From contig CAKUVD010000005.1 in the NCBI GenBank assembly GCA_934695325.1, positions 115,026 to 179,025 of the forward strand: 64,000 bases of DNA, read 5' to 3'. Positions 26,063 to 36,175 of this stretch are shown in pieces (the first letter of the stretch is position 1; each line of letters starts with the position of its first letter). The translations under genes and the position numbers were made by a program. The stretch is from an uncultured Bacteroidales bacterium (GTDB lineage Bacteria; Bacteroidota; Bacteroidia; Bacteroidales; UBA932). Under the pieces are notes generated by a model. The model worked only from the letters and a program-made list of their open reading frames with translations, ran no database searches and was not told the DNA's origin.

Positions 26063-27616
26063 TCACTCAAGCGTGAATGACACGCTGTTCACATCCGAGT
26101 TGGCGCAATATAGATAGAACGGTGCTCCGTATGCTCCATTGCTGTAATAAGGGGCCGTGCGTTTCTCGAACTTGGCGTCTGCGGCAGCCTGGATGCTTCC
26201 GTCAGCACATTCTATCTTTATCCTGAGATATCCACTCTTCACGGCGTTCTCGAACGTCAGCGTCTTCTCCACCACGATTCCACCTCTAGGCATAGCGAAC
26301 GTACACGCCATAGAGTATCTGGTGTCCTTGGCCGTGATATTCTGGAGGTCTGCGATTTTCCAATCTTCTCCGTCAAGATATTTGATATACCAGAATACAG
26401 GCTGCTGACGTCCATACATAGGGAACTTGACAGCAAGTTTGGTTCCGGCGGCGAACTTTTTCACAGGTATCACGAACTCGAAGTTGTCGCCTGTCCAGAT
26501 GCCCTTGATTCCAGGAGAAGATATCGCTCCACTGTTCACAGTCTCCAGTTTCTGCTTTATGGTCTCGCTAGGGTCTGAGGCCTTGTTCCACTGGCAATAG
26601 GCCTGAGGCTGCGCAGTGCAGGACCAATATCCTTCCGAGACCCATCTTGGCTGCAGGTCAGCCGTAAAGTTCTTCACTCCGTCCACGACGCCAAGAGGGA
26701 ACACTACAGGGAACGTGACAGGTACCACGCCGTCAGACGAGCGGGTTACATTGACATTGACGACGGCGCCGGCCGCGATTTCCTTGCCGGCATCGGAATC
26801 TTGGTTCAAGAATGCCGTAGTGTTGGATTTACCGTTCACATCGGTGAATGTTATGTCGAAACCTCCTGCAGGGACGGTGAACGGAAGCACGACCACAGGA
26901 AGCACCGCTCCGGCCCCTTCCAGTTTGAGTCCTTCGTCCGGAAAGGCCAGCGTAATGTCGCTTCCGTTCCCTGAAGTCAATGTGAATTTGCCTTCCGATA
27001 TATCCATCGTCCCTTCACCGGCAAGAGGCCCTCCGAGCAGCGAGGCATCCGAAGGGCTGAATGTCAATGATTTCAGAACAGCAGGCACGCCTTCTTCGAT
27101 GATATCGGCAGGAACTGACAGATTGAGTACCGAGAATGGTGTGGTAGCGTTGAACTCGACCGCAGGGAGCACAGATATGACATTCTTGGCGGACACGACA
27201 GGAAGATAGCTGAGGCATCCATCCGAATACTTCTGCACAGCAGGAAGCGAGACCGACATTGATTTCACATCCACAGTTTCCTTGTATGGAGACACCGCAT
27301 AGAAACTGAACCCGTGGTCAGCCTTGTTCGCAAGGACATTGTCTTCCTCTGATGACGGGAGCAGCCTGCGGACGCCATCAGTTCCAGACAGACGATATGA
27401 AGTGACTGGCTTGCTTTGCATATTCACGTCCGGCTGACCGTCACGTGCGCACAGCGCCACGACTCCAAATTCAGTCCCATCAGGGATGTCCAATGCGGAC
27501 TTCAGGCTGAATTTCACTTCGATGTTCTCGTAATCAAGTGATTTGTTGTTGTCCGAGTTACCGTTGCAGGCGGATAGTACGGCAAGCATACCTAACAGCA
27601 GAAAATTCCTTTTCAT
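26063..27616 (-). CDS. Fimbrillin-family-like lipoprotein
   Basis: The protein has 517 residues from the ATG giving MKRNFLLLGMLAVLSAC, a lipoprotein signal. The first 300 residues (LDYENIEVKFSLKSALDIPDG, FYAVSPYKETVDVKSMSVS, SVLPAVEFNATTPFSVLNLSV, LTFSPSDASLLGGPLAGEG) follow the pattern of Mfa/FimA-like fimbrillin proteins. The rest is a beta-rich domain without a clear match (IWTGDNFEFVIPVKKFAAGTK). It is likely a surface adhesin or glycan-binding protein. Its stop overlaps a possible TTG start of the sensor gene, so it is cotranscribed with a regulator rather than with other pilus genes, which is unusual. Family assignment is moderate. Confidence 0.65.
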   Translation of the reverse strand: MKRNFLLLGMLAVLSACNGNSDNNKSLDYENIEVKFSLKSALDIPDGTEFGVVALCARDGQPDVNMQSKPVTSYRLSGTDGVRRLLPSSEEDNVLANKADHGFSFYAVSPYKETVDVKSMSVSLPAVQKYSDGCLSYLPVVSAKNVISVLPAVEFNATTPFSVLNLSVPADIIEEGVPAVLKSLTFSPSDASLLGGPLAGEGTMDISEGKFTLTSGNGSDITLAFPDEGLKLEGAGAVLPVVVLPFTVPAGGFDITFTDVNGKSNTTAFLNQDSDAGKEIAAGAVVNVNVTRSSDGVVPVTFPVVFPLGVVDGVKNFTADLQPRWVSEGYWSCTAQPQAYCQWNKASDPSETIKQKLETVNSGAISSPGIKGIWTGDNFEFVIPVKKFAAGTKLAVKFPMYGRQQPVFWYIKYLDGEDWKIADLQNITAKDTRYSMACTFAMPRGGIVVEKTLTFENAVKSGYLRIKIECADGSIQAAADAKFEKRTAPYYSNGAYGAPFYLYCANSDVNSVSFTLE

Positions 27617-27762
27617 ATTGTCGATTATTGTATTAGTGCATTTCGGGAGCCGCATCTGACGGCTGCCGATTTCTCAAGTGTTTTCCGCAAAGTAACTGAT
27701 TTATGTCCGCAGACGATGAAAAAATACATCCAAAATATGCAACAAAACACTTCACACGCACC

Positions 27763-29013
27763 TCACTTCGCATAAAACCTATACTCAGTCACGCTGTGAT
27801 AGCGCTCGCCGGGACGAAGAACCGTGGATGGAAAACGAGGCTGATTAGGGCTGTCAGGAAAATGTATCGTCTCCAGCAGCATCGCACCGAATTTTTCTAT
27901 CGGCCCGTATTTCCCCTGATGATGACCGTCGAATGTCCTTCCGGTGAATGTCAGCAGGGCCGGTTCGGTAGTCCAGGTCTCCACGCCTCTGCCGGACTTG
28001 CGGTCATAGAGATCCGCTGCCTTGCGGAGAGTGCCGTCCCAACCGCGTATCACCCAGCAGGCCGACATCCCGTGCATTATTCTGAGATGCTCATCCGGCA
28101 TATCTATTCGATAGTCCACTCTGTGAGGCTTACGGAAATCGAACGGGCCTCCGTCCACGGGGAGAAGCAAGTCCGGGCAGAAATGTGTATTGTTTCTGAC
28201 ACAGGTGTCGGCCTCCACTGTCAGGAGATGATCCATCACATAGCCACCTTCATTGCCTTTCAAGTTAAAGTATGTGTGGTTCGAGAGATTGACCACGGTC
28301 GGCTTGTCCGTAGAAGCCTCGTATTCTATACGGACAGTATTGTCATCGGTCAGCCAATAAGTTACATACGCATCCATATTTCCGGGATATCCTTGTTCGC
28401 CGTCCGGACTCAGCCTGTGGAAGCGCACGCCCAGCATCCCTTCACCGCTCACCGGCTCTGAGTCCCAGATGAAACGGTCGAAACCATCCGGGCCGCCGTG
28501 GCACTGCACCGGCTCACCTCCGAAACTCTCGTTAGGGGTCAATTCATACTTCACCCCGTCCAGCTCGAATGATGAATGGTCAATACGATTTCCATAGCGT
28601 CCAATCACCGGTCCGATGAAGCGATCCGTCTTCTCGAAGTTCTCTATGTCCCCGAACCCGGTGACGACATCTCCAAAGCGTCCTTCCCTGTCAGGGACAT
28701 TGATGCTTACGATGCGGGCACCATAGTCCAGCACCTGCATTGACGCACCTTTCCGATTCCTTATAGTATATGATATGGTCGGCTGCCCTGTGGAGAGATT
28801 TCCGAACGGCTGCTGCGCCACGCCTGACTTAGTATGCCGCTTTCCGCCACGGACGGCATACTGCCTCCATTGTGGCGCAGGAGAAGCAGATTTCCCCTCG
28901 GCTACGGAGAATGATGTGTTTTCATAAGAGTCGGCGGCAGTCATCCTGCCGGAAAAGGCGGCACAGGCAGCCACGGCTACAAGCACGGCCTGCATTTTCA
29001 GATTGTTTCCCAT
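27763..29013 (-). CDS. galM: Aldose 1-epimerase (mutarotase), exported
   Basis: The protein has 416 residues from the ATG giving MGNNLKMQAVLVAVAACAAF, a signal peptide, so it works in the periplasm. The galactose-mutarotase fold is clear: LDYGARIVSINVPDREG, FIGPVIGRYGNRI, VQCHGGPDGFDRFIWDS, VNLSNHTYFNLKG with a catalytic His, and the C-terminal LLETIHFPDSPNQPRFPS with the Glu base. It interconverts alpha and beta anomers of sugars released from glycans. About 60 extra residues lie between signal and fold. It heads the minus-strand block and is divergent from the hut operon. A weak -7-like GATATTTG is seen at 29041-29034. Confidence 0.93.
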   Translation of the reverse strand: MGNNLKMQAVLVAVAACAAFSGRMTAADSYENTSFSVAEGKSASPAPQWRQYAVRGGKRHTKSGVAQQPFGNLSTGQPTISYTIRNRKGASMQVLDYGARIVSINVPDREGRFGDVVTGFGDIENFEKTDRFIGPVIGRYGNRIDHSSFELDGVKYELTPNESFGGEPVQCHGGPDGFDRFIWDSEPVSGEGMLGVRFHRLSPDGEQGYPGNMDAYVTYWLTDDNTVRIEYEASTDKPTVVNLSNHTYFNLKGNEGGYVMDHLLTVEADTCVRNNTHFCPDLLLPVDGGPFDFRKPHRVDYRIDMPDEHLRIMHGMSACWVIRGWDGTLRKAADLYDRKSGRGVETWTTEPALLTFTGRTFDGHHQGKYGPIEKFGAMLLETIHFPDSPNQPRFPSTVLRPGERYHSVTEYRFYAK

Positions 29014-29089
29014 ACTGTGGTTATTTTCGCATTGCAAATATCGCATTCCTGTGGTTATATCCATACAACAAAACGTTCAAATTGCAATA

Positions 29090-29097
29090 TATTTTTG
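29090..29097 (+). promoter_or_regulatory. Possible -7 promoter element of the hut operon
   Basis: TATTTTTG matches TAnnTTTG, but no good TTTG lies 19-21 bases upstream. If used, the leader before ftcD would be about 140 bases, room for regulation, though no riboswitch was recognised in it. Confidence 0.35.
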
Positions 29098-29243
29098 CAG
29101 AATCAGGCAGCGCAGTAATAAAATGCGAGGTTTTTTGTGTAATTTTATACGCAATTGGAAGTGCGGACAAGCCTGGCTAAGCATATCCGGAAGCTTCCGA
29201 CCACATAAGACGACATAAAATCAAAACATTGACACATCATAGT

Positions 29244-30974
29244 ATGAAAAGGATCATCGAATGCGTCCCGAACTACAGCGAAGGACGGAACAAGGAAGTC
29301 ATCGACCAGATAGTCAAGGCAATAGCCGACACAGGAATCACTACCGACAATGGAGAGGAGGCTGTCAAGGTGCTGGACGTGGATCCAGGAGAGGCGACCA
29401 ACAGGACGGTCGTCACCTTCGTCGGTTCACCTGAGGCTGTACTGGAGGCGGCGTTCCAGGGAGAGCGCAAGGCTGCCGAGTTGATAGATATGAGACATCA
29501 CCACGGGGCGCATCCGCGTTCCGGAGCCACAGATGTCCTGCCGCTCATCCCTGTCTCCGGCATCACTCTGGAAGAATGCGCCGAACTGGCGAGAGGCCTG
29601 GCAAAGCGCATATACGATGAACTCGGAATCCCTTGCTACTGCTATGAGGCTTCCGCATACAAGCCGGAAAGAAAGAACCTCGCAGTATGCCGCGCAGGAG
29701 AATACGAAGCGCTTCCGGAAAAAATCATTGACCCGGAGAGGAAGCCGGATTTCGGCCCTGCGGAGTATAATGAGACTGTGGCGAAGGCCGGTGCCTCGAA
29801 TGTCGGTGCACGTGATTTCCTCATCGCAGTGAACTTCAACCTCAACACTACCTCCACGCGCCGTGCAATGGCCGTGGCATTCGATGTGCGCGAGAAAGGA
29901 CGGCCGGCAAGAGAGGGCGGCAGCCTGACAGGAAAGATTCTGAAAGACGAGAACGGAAAGACGATATGGATTCCCGGAACTCTCAAGGGGTGCAAGGCAA
30001 TAGGCTGGTTCATAGAGGAATACGGTGTCGCACAGGTATCTATGAACATCACGGATATGAACACGACTCCGCTGCACATCGCATTCGAGGAAGTGTGCAG
30101 GGCAGCGGCAGCCCGAGGACTCCGTGTCACAGGGACGGAGATTGTCGGCCTGGTGCCTAAGAGGGTGCTCATCGAAGCAGGACGATACTACCTAGCCAGG
30201 CAGGAGCGTTCGCTCGGCATAAGCGAGGACGAGATTATAAAGATTGCCGTGAAATCCCTGGGCCTCAACGACCTGAGGCCGTTCAACCCTCGTGAGAAAG
30301 TCATCGAGTTCCTTATGGAAGACGAAACGGAGGAGGCAAGACGGGAGCGGCTTATCAGAATGACGCTCAAGGGGTTCGCAAGGGAGACGGCATCAGAGTC
30401 GCCTGCGCCTGGAGGCGGTTCGGTTTCAGCATATATGGGAGCTCTCGCCGCGGCTCTCGGGACAATGGTCGCAAACCTTTCCGCCCACAAGCGCGGCTGG
30501 GATGACCGCTGGAAGGAGTTCTCCGACTGGGCCGAGAAAGGGCAGGACGTGATGGAGCGCCTGCTGAGGCTGGTGGACGAGGACACCGCCGCATTCGCCA
30601 GGATAATGGACGTGTTCTCGATGCCGAAAGGCACCGACGAGGAAAAGGCTGCCCGCGCAGAGGCGATGGAAACGGCCACGTTGTACGCAACCCAGGTTCC
30701 GCTCAGGACAATGCAGACCGCTCTTGAAGCTCTTCCTATAGCTCTCGAGATGGCACGCACAGGCAACCCTGCCTCCGCATCCGACGCAGGAGTGGGAGCC
30801 ATAGCGGCACTCGCTGCAGTAAGAGGCGCCCATCTCAATGTCCGAATCAATGCAGCCGGCCTTCAGGATCGCGACCTGGCCGGAAAGATTGTAGCCGAGG
30901 CTGGTGCCATAGCAGGAAAGGCGGCAGAACTTGAATCCGAGGTCCTCTCCGAAGTGGACAAGCATATCGGATAG
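29244..30974 (+). CDS. ftcD: Bifunctional glutamate formimidoyltransferase / formimidoyltetrahydrofolate cyclodeaminase
   Basis: The protein has 576 residues from the ATG giving MKRIIECVPNYSEGRN; five codons upstream another ATG exists but the family begins here. Residues 1-300 are the formiminotransferase domains (VPNYSEGR, HHHGAHPRSGATDVLPLIP, NVGARDFLIAVNFNL). From about 370 comes the helical cyclodeaminase domain (SPAPGGGSVSAYMGALAAALG, ASDAGVGAIAALAAVRGAHLN). It moves the formimino group of formiminoglutamate to tetrahydrofolate, giving glutamate, then releases ammonia to form methenyl-tetrahydrofolate. Both activities are fused, as in animals and many Bacteroidota. It is the first gene of a histidine-degradation operon; no hutG or hutF is needed. 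Confidence 0.96.
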   Translation: MKRIIECVPNYSEGRNKEVIDQIVKAIADTGITTDNGEEAVKVLDVDPGEATNRTVVTFVGSPEAVLEAAFQGERKAAELIDMRHHHGAHPRSGATDVLPLIPVSGITLEECAELARGLAKRIYDELGIPCYCYEASAYKPERKNLAVCRAGEYEALPEKIIDPERKPDFGPAEYNETVAKAGASNVGARDFLIAVNFNLNTTSTRRAMAVAFDVREKGRPAREGGSLTGKILKDENGKTIWIPGTLKGCKAIGWFIEEYGVAQVSMNITDMNTTPLHIAFEEVCRAAAARGLRVTGTEIVGLVPKRVLIEAGRYYLARQERSLGISEDEIIKIAVKSLGLNDLRPFNPREKVIEFLMEDETEEARRERLIRMTLKGFARETASESPAPGGGSVSAYMGALAAALGTMVANLSAHKRGWDDRWKEFSDWAEKGQDVMERLLRLVDEDTAAFARIMDVFSMPKGTDEEKAARAEAMETATLYATQVPLRTMQTALEALPIALEMARTGNPASASDAGVGAIAALAAVRGAHLNVRINAAGLQDRDLAGKIVAEAGAIAGKAAELESEVLSEVDKHIG

Positions 30975-31093
30975 CCTGAAATGGCCATTCCATCACATAT
31001 CAGCAAGTCACAAATTCAAAATGTAAGTACCGCTGAACTTTGAGAGTTGAAACTCATTGACAATCAATCATAGCAACAGGAAACAATAACAAT

Positions 31094-33130
31094 ATGACAG
31101 ACTTTCAGAAACAGATACTCGAAGGCATCCCTGCCGAGCTGCCAGAGAAAAGACCTTATGACAAGGCCATCAACCACGCCCCGAAGCGCAAGGACATTCT
31201 TACGGAAGAGGAAAAGATTCTCGCGATAAGAAACGCGCTCAGGTATTTCCCTGCCAAGTTCCACAGCATTCTTGCGGAGGAGTTCGCACAGGAGCTGCAC
31301 GACTATGGCCGCATCTATATGTACAGGCTTCGTCCTGACTATGAAATGTATGCACGTCCGATAGATGAGTATCCGGCAAAGAGCCGCCAGGCAGCGGCTA
31401 TCATGGCCATGATACAGAACAATCTGGACCCGCGTGTCGCCCAGCATCCGCACGAACTGATAATCTATGGCGGAAACGGAGCCATCTTCCAGAACTGGGC
31501 ACAGTACCGCCTTACAATGAAGTATCTGGCCGAGATGACTGACGAGCAGACACTTGCAATGTACTCAGGCCATCCGATGGGATTGTTCCCGAGCCACAAG
31601 GACGCCCCGCGCGTAGTAGTGACTAACGGAATGGTCATCCCGAACTACTCCAAGCAGGACGACTGGGAAAGGTTCAACGCCATCGGAGTCTCGCAGTACG
31701 GACAGATGACCGCCGGCTCATATATGTACATAGGCCCTCAGGGAATCGTCCACGGCACTACCATCACGGTAATGAACGCCGCCCGCAAACAGCTGAAAGC
31801 CAAAGGCATCGAGGGAAGCCGTGAGAATATGAAAGGACTGCTCTTCGTCACGGCCGGACTCGGGGGAATGTCCGGAGCGCAGCCGAAAGCAGGAAACATC
31901 GCCGGAGTCGTCAGTGTGACGGCCGAAATCAACCCACTTGCGGCACGTAAGCGCCATGACCAGGGATGGGTGGACGAACTTCATGACAATCTGGACGAGC
32001 TTATGACACGCATCCGCAAGGCCATGACCGGCAAGGAAGTGGTATCGCTGGCGTATGTAGGCAATGTAGTGGACCTGTGGGAAAGGCTCGCTGACGAAGG
32101 CATTGACGTAAATCTCGGCTCCGACCAGACTTCCCTGCACAATCCGTGGGCGGGCGGATACTACCCGGTAGGATACACATTGGAGGAGTCCAAGAAGATG
32201 ATGGCGGAAGAGCCTGAGCGCTTCAAGGAGTGTGTGCGAGAGTCTCTGCGACGACAGGTGGCCGCAATCAACAGGCTGACATCCAGAGGAATGTATTTCT
32301 TCGACTATGGCAATGCGTTCCTGCTGGAGTCTTCCCGCGCCGGAGCGGACATAATGGGCCCGGACGGCAAGTTCCGCTACCCTTCATACGTGCAGGACAT
32401 TATGGGGCCGCTATATTTCGACTACGGATTCGGCCCGTTCAGATGGGTCTGTATGTCTGAGGATCCCGAAGACCTCGCCAAATCAGACGCCATTGCCGTC
32501 AAAGTGCTGGAAGAAGAGGTTCAGACCGCCCCGGAGGAAATCCAAGGACAGCTTCTGGACAATATACATTGGATAGAGGAGGCAGGCAGGAACCATCTTG
32601 TGGTCGGCTCGCAGGCCCGTATTCTCTATGCCGACTGCGAGGGACGCACCAAGATAGCGCTTGCATTCAACGAAGCCATCCGCAAAGGAGAGATCACCGC
32701 GCCTATCGTGCTCGGACGTGACCATCACGACGTGTCAGGGACGGACTCCCCGTTCCGCGAGACATCCAACATCTATGACGGCTCGCAGTTCACCGCCGAC
32801 ATGGCCATCCAGAACGTCATCGGCGACTCATTCCGTGGCGCGACATGGGTGTCCATCCACAACGGGGGAGGAGTAGGCTGGGGCGAGGTCATCAACGGAG
32901 GCTTCGGAATGGTCATCGACGGCACAGCGGATTCCGACCGGCACATCACCGATATGCTGTTCTGGGACGTGAACAACGGCATCGCGCGCCGAAGCTGGGC
33001 TCGCAACGAAGGCGCACTCCACGCGATAACCCGCGAAATGGGGCGCACGCCGTCGCTGAAAGTCACCGTTCCTGTCAATGCAGATGAGACTCTGGTACGC
33101 CAGGCCCTGGATTCCGTCCGAAGCAAATAA
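31094..33130 (+). CDS. hutU: Urocanate hydratase
   Basis: The protein has 678 residues, the longer urocanase form found in Bacteroidota. Conserved segments are HELIIYGGNGAIFQNWAQYR, VTNGMVIPNYS, FVTAGLGGMSGAQPKAGNIAG (NAD+ site) and HNGGGVGWGEVINGGFGMVID. It hydrates urocanate to imidazolonepropionate using tightly bound NAD+, the second step of histidine breakdown. It follows ftcD by 119 bases, a gap with a small GAG/CTC hairpin but no clear promoter, and precedes hutH by 21 bases. Cytoplasmic, no oddities. Confidence 0.97.
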   Translation: MTDFQKQILEGIPAELPEKRPYDKAINHAPKRKDILTEEEKILAIRNALRYFPAKFHSILAEEFAQELHDYGRIYMYRLRPDYEMYARPIDEYPAKSRQAAAIMAMIQNNLDPRVAQHPHELIIYGGNGAIFQNWAQYRLTMKYLAEMTDEQTLAMYSGHPMGLFPSHKDAPRVVVTNGMVIPNYSKQDDWERFNAIGVSQYGQMTAGSYMYIGPQGIVHGTTITVMNAARKQLKAKGIEGSRENMKGLLFVTAGLGGMSGAQPKAGNIAGVVSVTAEINPLAARKRHDQGWVDELHDNLDELMTRIRKAMTGKEVVSLAYVGNVVDLWERLADEGIDVNLGSDQTSLHNPWAGGYYPVGYTLEESKKMMAEEPERFKECVRESLRRQVAAINRLTSRGMYFFDYGNAFLLESSRAGADIMGPDGKFRYPSYVQDIMGPLYFDYGFGPFRWVCMSEDPEDLAKSDAIAVKVLEEEVQTAPEEIQGQLLDNIHWIEEAGRNHLVVGSQARILYADCEGRTKIALAFNEAIRKGEITAPIVLGRDHHDVSGTDSPFRETSNIYDGSQFTADMAIQNVIGDSFRGATWVSIHNGGGVGWGEVINGGFGMVIDGTADSDRHITDMLFWDVNNGIARRSWARNEGALHAITREMGRTPSLKVTVPVNADETLVRQALDSVRSK

Positions 33131-33151
33131 ATTAAGCAACCTTTAAAAGAA

Positions 33152-34669
33152 ATGACACATAAGATATCCAACGAGACACTTACCCTCGCAAGGGTAAAGG
33201 AAATAATCGAAAATCACGAGACGCTCGAACTTTCTGAGGCCTCGGCCAAGGCGGTGCAGAAATGCCGAGACTACCTGGACAGCAAGATGGAGGACATCGG
33301 CAGGCCCGTATATGGCGTGACCACGGGATTCGGCTCTCTCTGCAACATAACGATACCGGAAGCGGATCTCTCGCAGCTCCAGCATAACCTGGTGATGTCA
33401 CACGCCTGCGGGACAGGAGACCCCGTACGCCCGGAAATCGTCAAGCTGATGCTGCTGATGAAGATACAGTCGCTCTCATACGGGCACTCCGGAGTGCAGA
33501 TGGTCACCATTCAGAGGCTCATAGATATGTTCAACAACGACATCCTGCCTGTCGTCTATCAGCAGGGCTCTCTCGGTGCATCCGGAGACCTCGCTCCACT
33601 CGCTCACATGTGCCTGCCTTTGATAGGTCTCGGCGAGGTGCGGTACAAGGGACAGGTGCGCCAGTCGGCTGACGTATGGCAGGAACTTGGATGGGAGACG
33701 ATACGGCTCCAGTCGAAGGAAGGCCTCGCCCTCCTCAACGGGACACAGTTTATGAGTGCACACGCCGTATGGGCATTGATAAAAAGCCAGAGGCTCTCAC
33801 GCTGGGCGGACTGCATCGGTGCGATGTCTCTGGAGGCCTATGACGGCCGCATCGAGCCATTCTACGAGCTCACCCACCTTCTGCGCCGTCACAAGGGACA
33901 GCTGGAGACAGCTGACAATTTCCTAAGACTGCTTGACGGAAGCGAACTTATACGCAGGCCGAAACAGCACGTCCAGGATCCGTACTCATTCCGCTGCATT
34001 CCACAAGTGCACGGAGCCGTGAAGGACAACATCCGCTACGTGGAGTCAGTCATCAGCAATGAAATCAACAGCGCCACGGACAACCCTAACGTCTTCCCTG
34101 ACGAGGATATGATAATCTCGGCCGGGAACTTCCACGGAGAGCCTATCGCCATTCCGATGGACACTCTGGCGATAGCGATGTCAGAGCTCTCAAACATCTC
34201 TGAAAGAAGGATTTACAAGCTCATAAGCGGTCAGCGAGGCCTTCCGATGTTCCTCGTCGCCAAGCCTGGCCTCAACAGCGGCTTTATGATTCCGCAGTAC
34301 ACGGCGGCATCTATCGTCAGTCAGAACAAGATGCTCTGCTGGCCGGCATCCTGCGACTCGATTCCGTCTTCGCAGGGCCAAGAGGATCACGTCAGTATGG
34401 GTTCCAACTCAGCAACGAAGCTCGTCCGCGTCGTGGACAATGTAGAGACGGTTCTCGCGATCGAGCTGTTCAATGCAGCCCAGGCCCTGGAGTTCCGACG
34501 TCCCGGCAAGTCCTCGCCGCTTATCGAAAAGTTGCTGGCAGATTACAGAAAGGAGGTTCCGTTCCTGGATGTGGACACCTATATGCATCCGCTCATAATG
34601 AAGAGCATTGACTTCCTCCGTGACGAGAAAGTGCTTGCCACTTTCTTGGGCCCCACAGGCATAGCCTGA
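33152..34669 (+). CDS. hutH: Histidine ammonia-lyase
   Basis: The protein has 505 residues. The Ala143-Ser144-Gly145 triad in GSLGASGDLAPLAHM forms the MIO electrophile. Other family marks are YGVTTGFGSLCN, VQDPYSFRCIPQVHGAVKDN, SATDNPNVFPDEDMI and SSQGQEDHVSMG. It removes ammonia from histidine to give urocanate, the first step of the pathway. It follows hutU by 21 bases. Length and motifs are typical, so a tyrosine or phenylalanine ammonia-lyase is unlikely: the SxxH and QEDHVSMG segments and the hut neighbours fit histidine. Confidence 0.97.
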   Translation: MTHKISNETLTLARVKEIIENHETLELSEASAKAVQKCRDYLDSKMEDIGRPVYGVTTGFGSLCNITIPEADLSQLQHNLVMSHACGTGDPVRPEIVKLMLLMKIQSLSYGHSGVQMVTIQRLIDMFNNDILPVVYQQGSLGASGDLAPLAHMCLPLIGLGEVRYKGQVRQSADVWQELGWETIRLQSKEGLALLNGTQFMSAHAVWALIKSQRLSRWADCIGAMSLEAYDGRIEPFYELTHLLRRHKGQLETADNFLRLLDGSELIRRPKQHVQDPYSFRCIPQVHGAVKDNIRYVESVISNEINSATDNPNVFPDEDMIISAGNFHGEPIAIPMDTLAIAMSELSNISERRIYKLISGQRGLPMFLVAKPGLNSGFMIPQYTAASIVSQNKMLCWPASCDSIPSSQGQEDHVSMGSNSATKLVRVVDNVETVLAIELFNAAQALEFRRPGKSSPLIEKLLADYRKEVPFLDVDTYMHPLIMKSIDFLRDEKVLATFLGPTGIA

Positions 34670-34747
34670 GGGAGAATAATCCCCTCCCAGGGGACGCGGA
34701 CGACAGATCCGCAGTGGTGTTAATACGAGAAACTTAAATCGCCAGAA

Positions 34748-36175
34748 ATGAAGACATTGATAAGGAACATCGGACAGGTCGCCGGGATCGTCGAAGAGGG
34801 CGTACTTAGGAAGGAAGGGGTGGAGATGTCACGGACAGGGACATTGGACAACGCGTGGATTCTCATTGACAATGAACGTATTGCCGGTTTCGGTCCGATG
34901 GAGGGCTGCCCTTCCGAGGAGCAGCTGGCCGGCCTTCCCCCAAAAAACACCGAGAAGCACAGCGGCAATGAAGAAACCCTGAGGTCCGGCATAGAGATAA
35001 TAGACGCAGAGGGAGGAATGGTGATTCCTGCGTTCTGCGACTCGCACACCCACATCGTATTCGCCGGGACAAGGGAGCAAGAGTTCCTGGACAAGATAGA
35101 AGGCAAGTCCTATGCGGAAATAGCAGCTCACGGCGGAGGCATACTCAACTCCGCCGACCTTCTTCACGACACACCGGAGGACGAGTTGTATCGCCAGGCG
35201 ATGGAGCGAGTGGACGAGATGATTGCGAAAGGCACCGGCACCATAGAGATAAAGAGCGGCTATGGCTTGACCACGGAAGACGAACTGAAGATTCTCCGTG
35301 TCATAAGACGGATACGCAAGACGTCTCCTGCCATAATCCGCGCCACGTTCCTCGGCGCCCACGCCGTAGGGAGAGCCTTCACAGGAAGACAGGAAGACTA
35401 CGTGGACTATGTCTGCGACGATATGATTCCGGCGATAGCCTCCGCGGATAAGGGAGCCACTGACGGCAGCGCACAAGACAACGGCCGTACCGACACCCCG
35501 CTCGCAGATTTCATAGACGTATTCTGCGAGAGTGGATTCTTCACCGTAGGGCAGACGGACAGGATACTGTCAGCCGGAGAGTGCCACGGGATGCGGGTGA
35601 AGCTACACGCAAACCAGCTGGCCGTCTCAGGTGGCGTACAGGTGGGCGTAAAGCATAACGCGCTGTCAGTAGACCACTTGGAAAGCACTACAGATGAAGA
35701 GATCATCGCCCTGGGAGGCATACCAGGCCTTCTGACGTCAAGGCAGGCCGATAAAAACGATGATGCGCCGAAGGTCAGATCAGCATTGACAATGCCGACA
35801 ATGCTTCCCGGAGCGTCGTTCTTCCTCCGAATGCAATACGGCCGGGCCCTGGACTATATAAATTCAGGACTCGGCATCGCATTGGCCTCGGACTATAATC
35901 CGGGCTCGTCCCCCTGCGGGGATATGAGATTCATAATGGCTCTCGGCTGCATCCAGATGAGACTGACGCCGGTACAGGCACTGAACGCCTGCACGCTCAA
36001 CTCGGCTTATGCGATGGGAGTCAGCGACATAGCCGGCTCCATCACCCCCGGAAAGCTGGCGAACCTCATCATAACGAAGAAGATTCCGTCACTCACCTGG
36101 ATTCCGTACTGCCATCAGACGCCCTTCATAAGCAAGGTGCTGCTGCGCGGCAAGGTCACAGCGCAGTTCCCTTGA
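34748..36175 (+). CDS. hutI: Imidazolonepropionase
   Basis: The protein has 475 residues; the family is usually about 410. The amidohydrolase metal site is seen in FCDSHTHIVFAG, and further in KLHANQLAVSGGVQVG, LSVDHLEST and ASDYNPGSSPCG. It hydrolyses imidazolonepropionate to formiminoglutamate, the substrate of FtcD. The extra length comes from two hydrophilic insertions, one near residues 60-80 (QLAGLPPKNTEKHSGNEETL) and one near 235-250 (DKGATDGSAQDNGRTD). Its last 20 bases overlap the end of the convergent DUF4251 gene. Confidence 0.96.
   Translation: MKTLIRNIGQVAGIVEEGVLRKEGVEMSRTGTLDNAWILIDNERIAGFGPMEGCPSEEQLAGLPPKNTEKHSGNEETLRSGIEIIDAEGGMVIPAFCDSHTHIVFAGTREQEFLDKIEGKSYAEIAAHGGGILNSADLLHDTPEDELYRQAMERVDEMIAKGTGTIEIKSGYGLTTEDELKILRVIRRIRKTSPAIIRATFLGAHAVGRAFTGRQEDYVDYVCDDMIPAIASADKGATDGSAQDNGRTDTPLADFIDVFCESGFFTVGQTDRILSAGECHGMRVKLHANQLAVSGGVQVGVKHNALSVDHLESTTDEEIIALGGIPGLLTSRQADKNDDAPKVRSALTMPTMLPGASFFLRMQYGRALDYINSGLGIALASDYNPGSSPCGDMRFIMALGCIQMRLTPVQALNACTLNSAYAMGVSDIAGSITPGKLANLIITKKIPSLTWIPYCHQTPFISKVLLRGKVTAQFP

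Noticed and set aside
26035..26070. TTG start for the hybrid sensor at 26070
   Set aside because: It would put 12 extra residues before a good signal peptide that starts at the ATG 26034. Kept only as an alternative because it overlaps the upstream stop.
29098..29243. Riboswitch or histidine-responsive leader before ftcD
   Set aside because: The stretch is AT-rich, but no conserved riboswitch core or terminator/antiterminator pair could be recognised.
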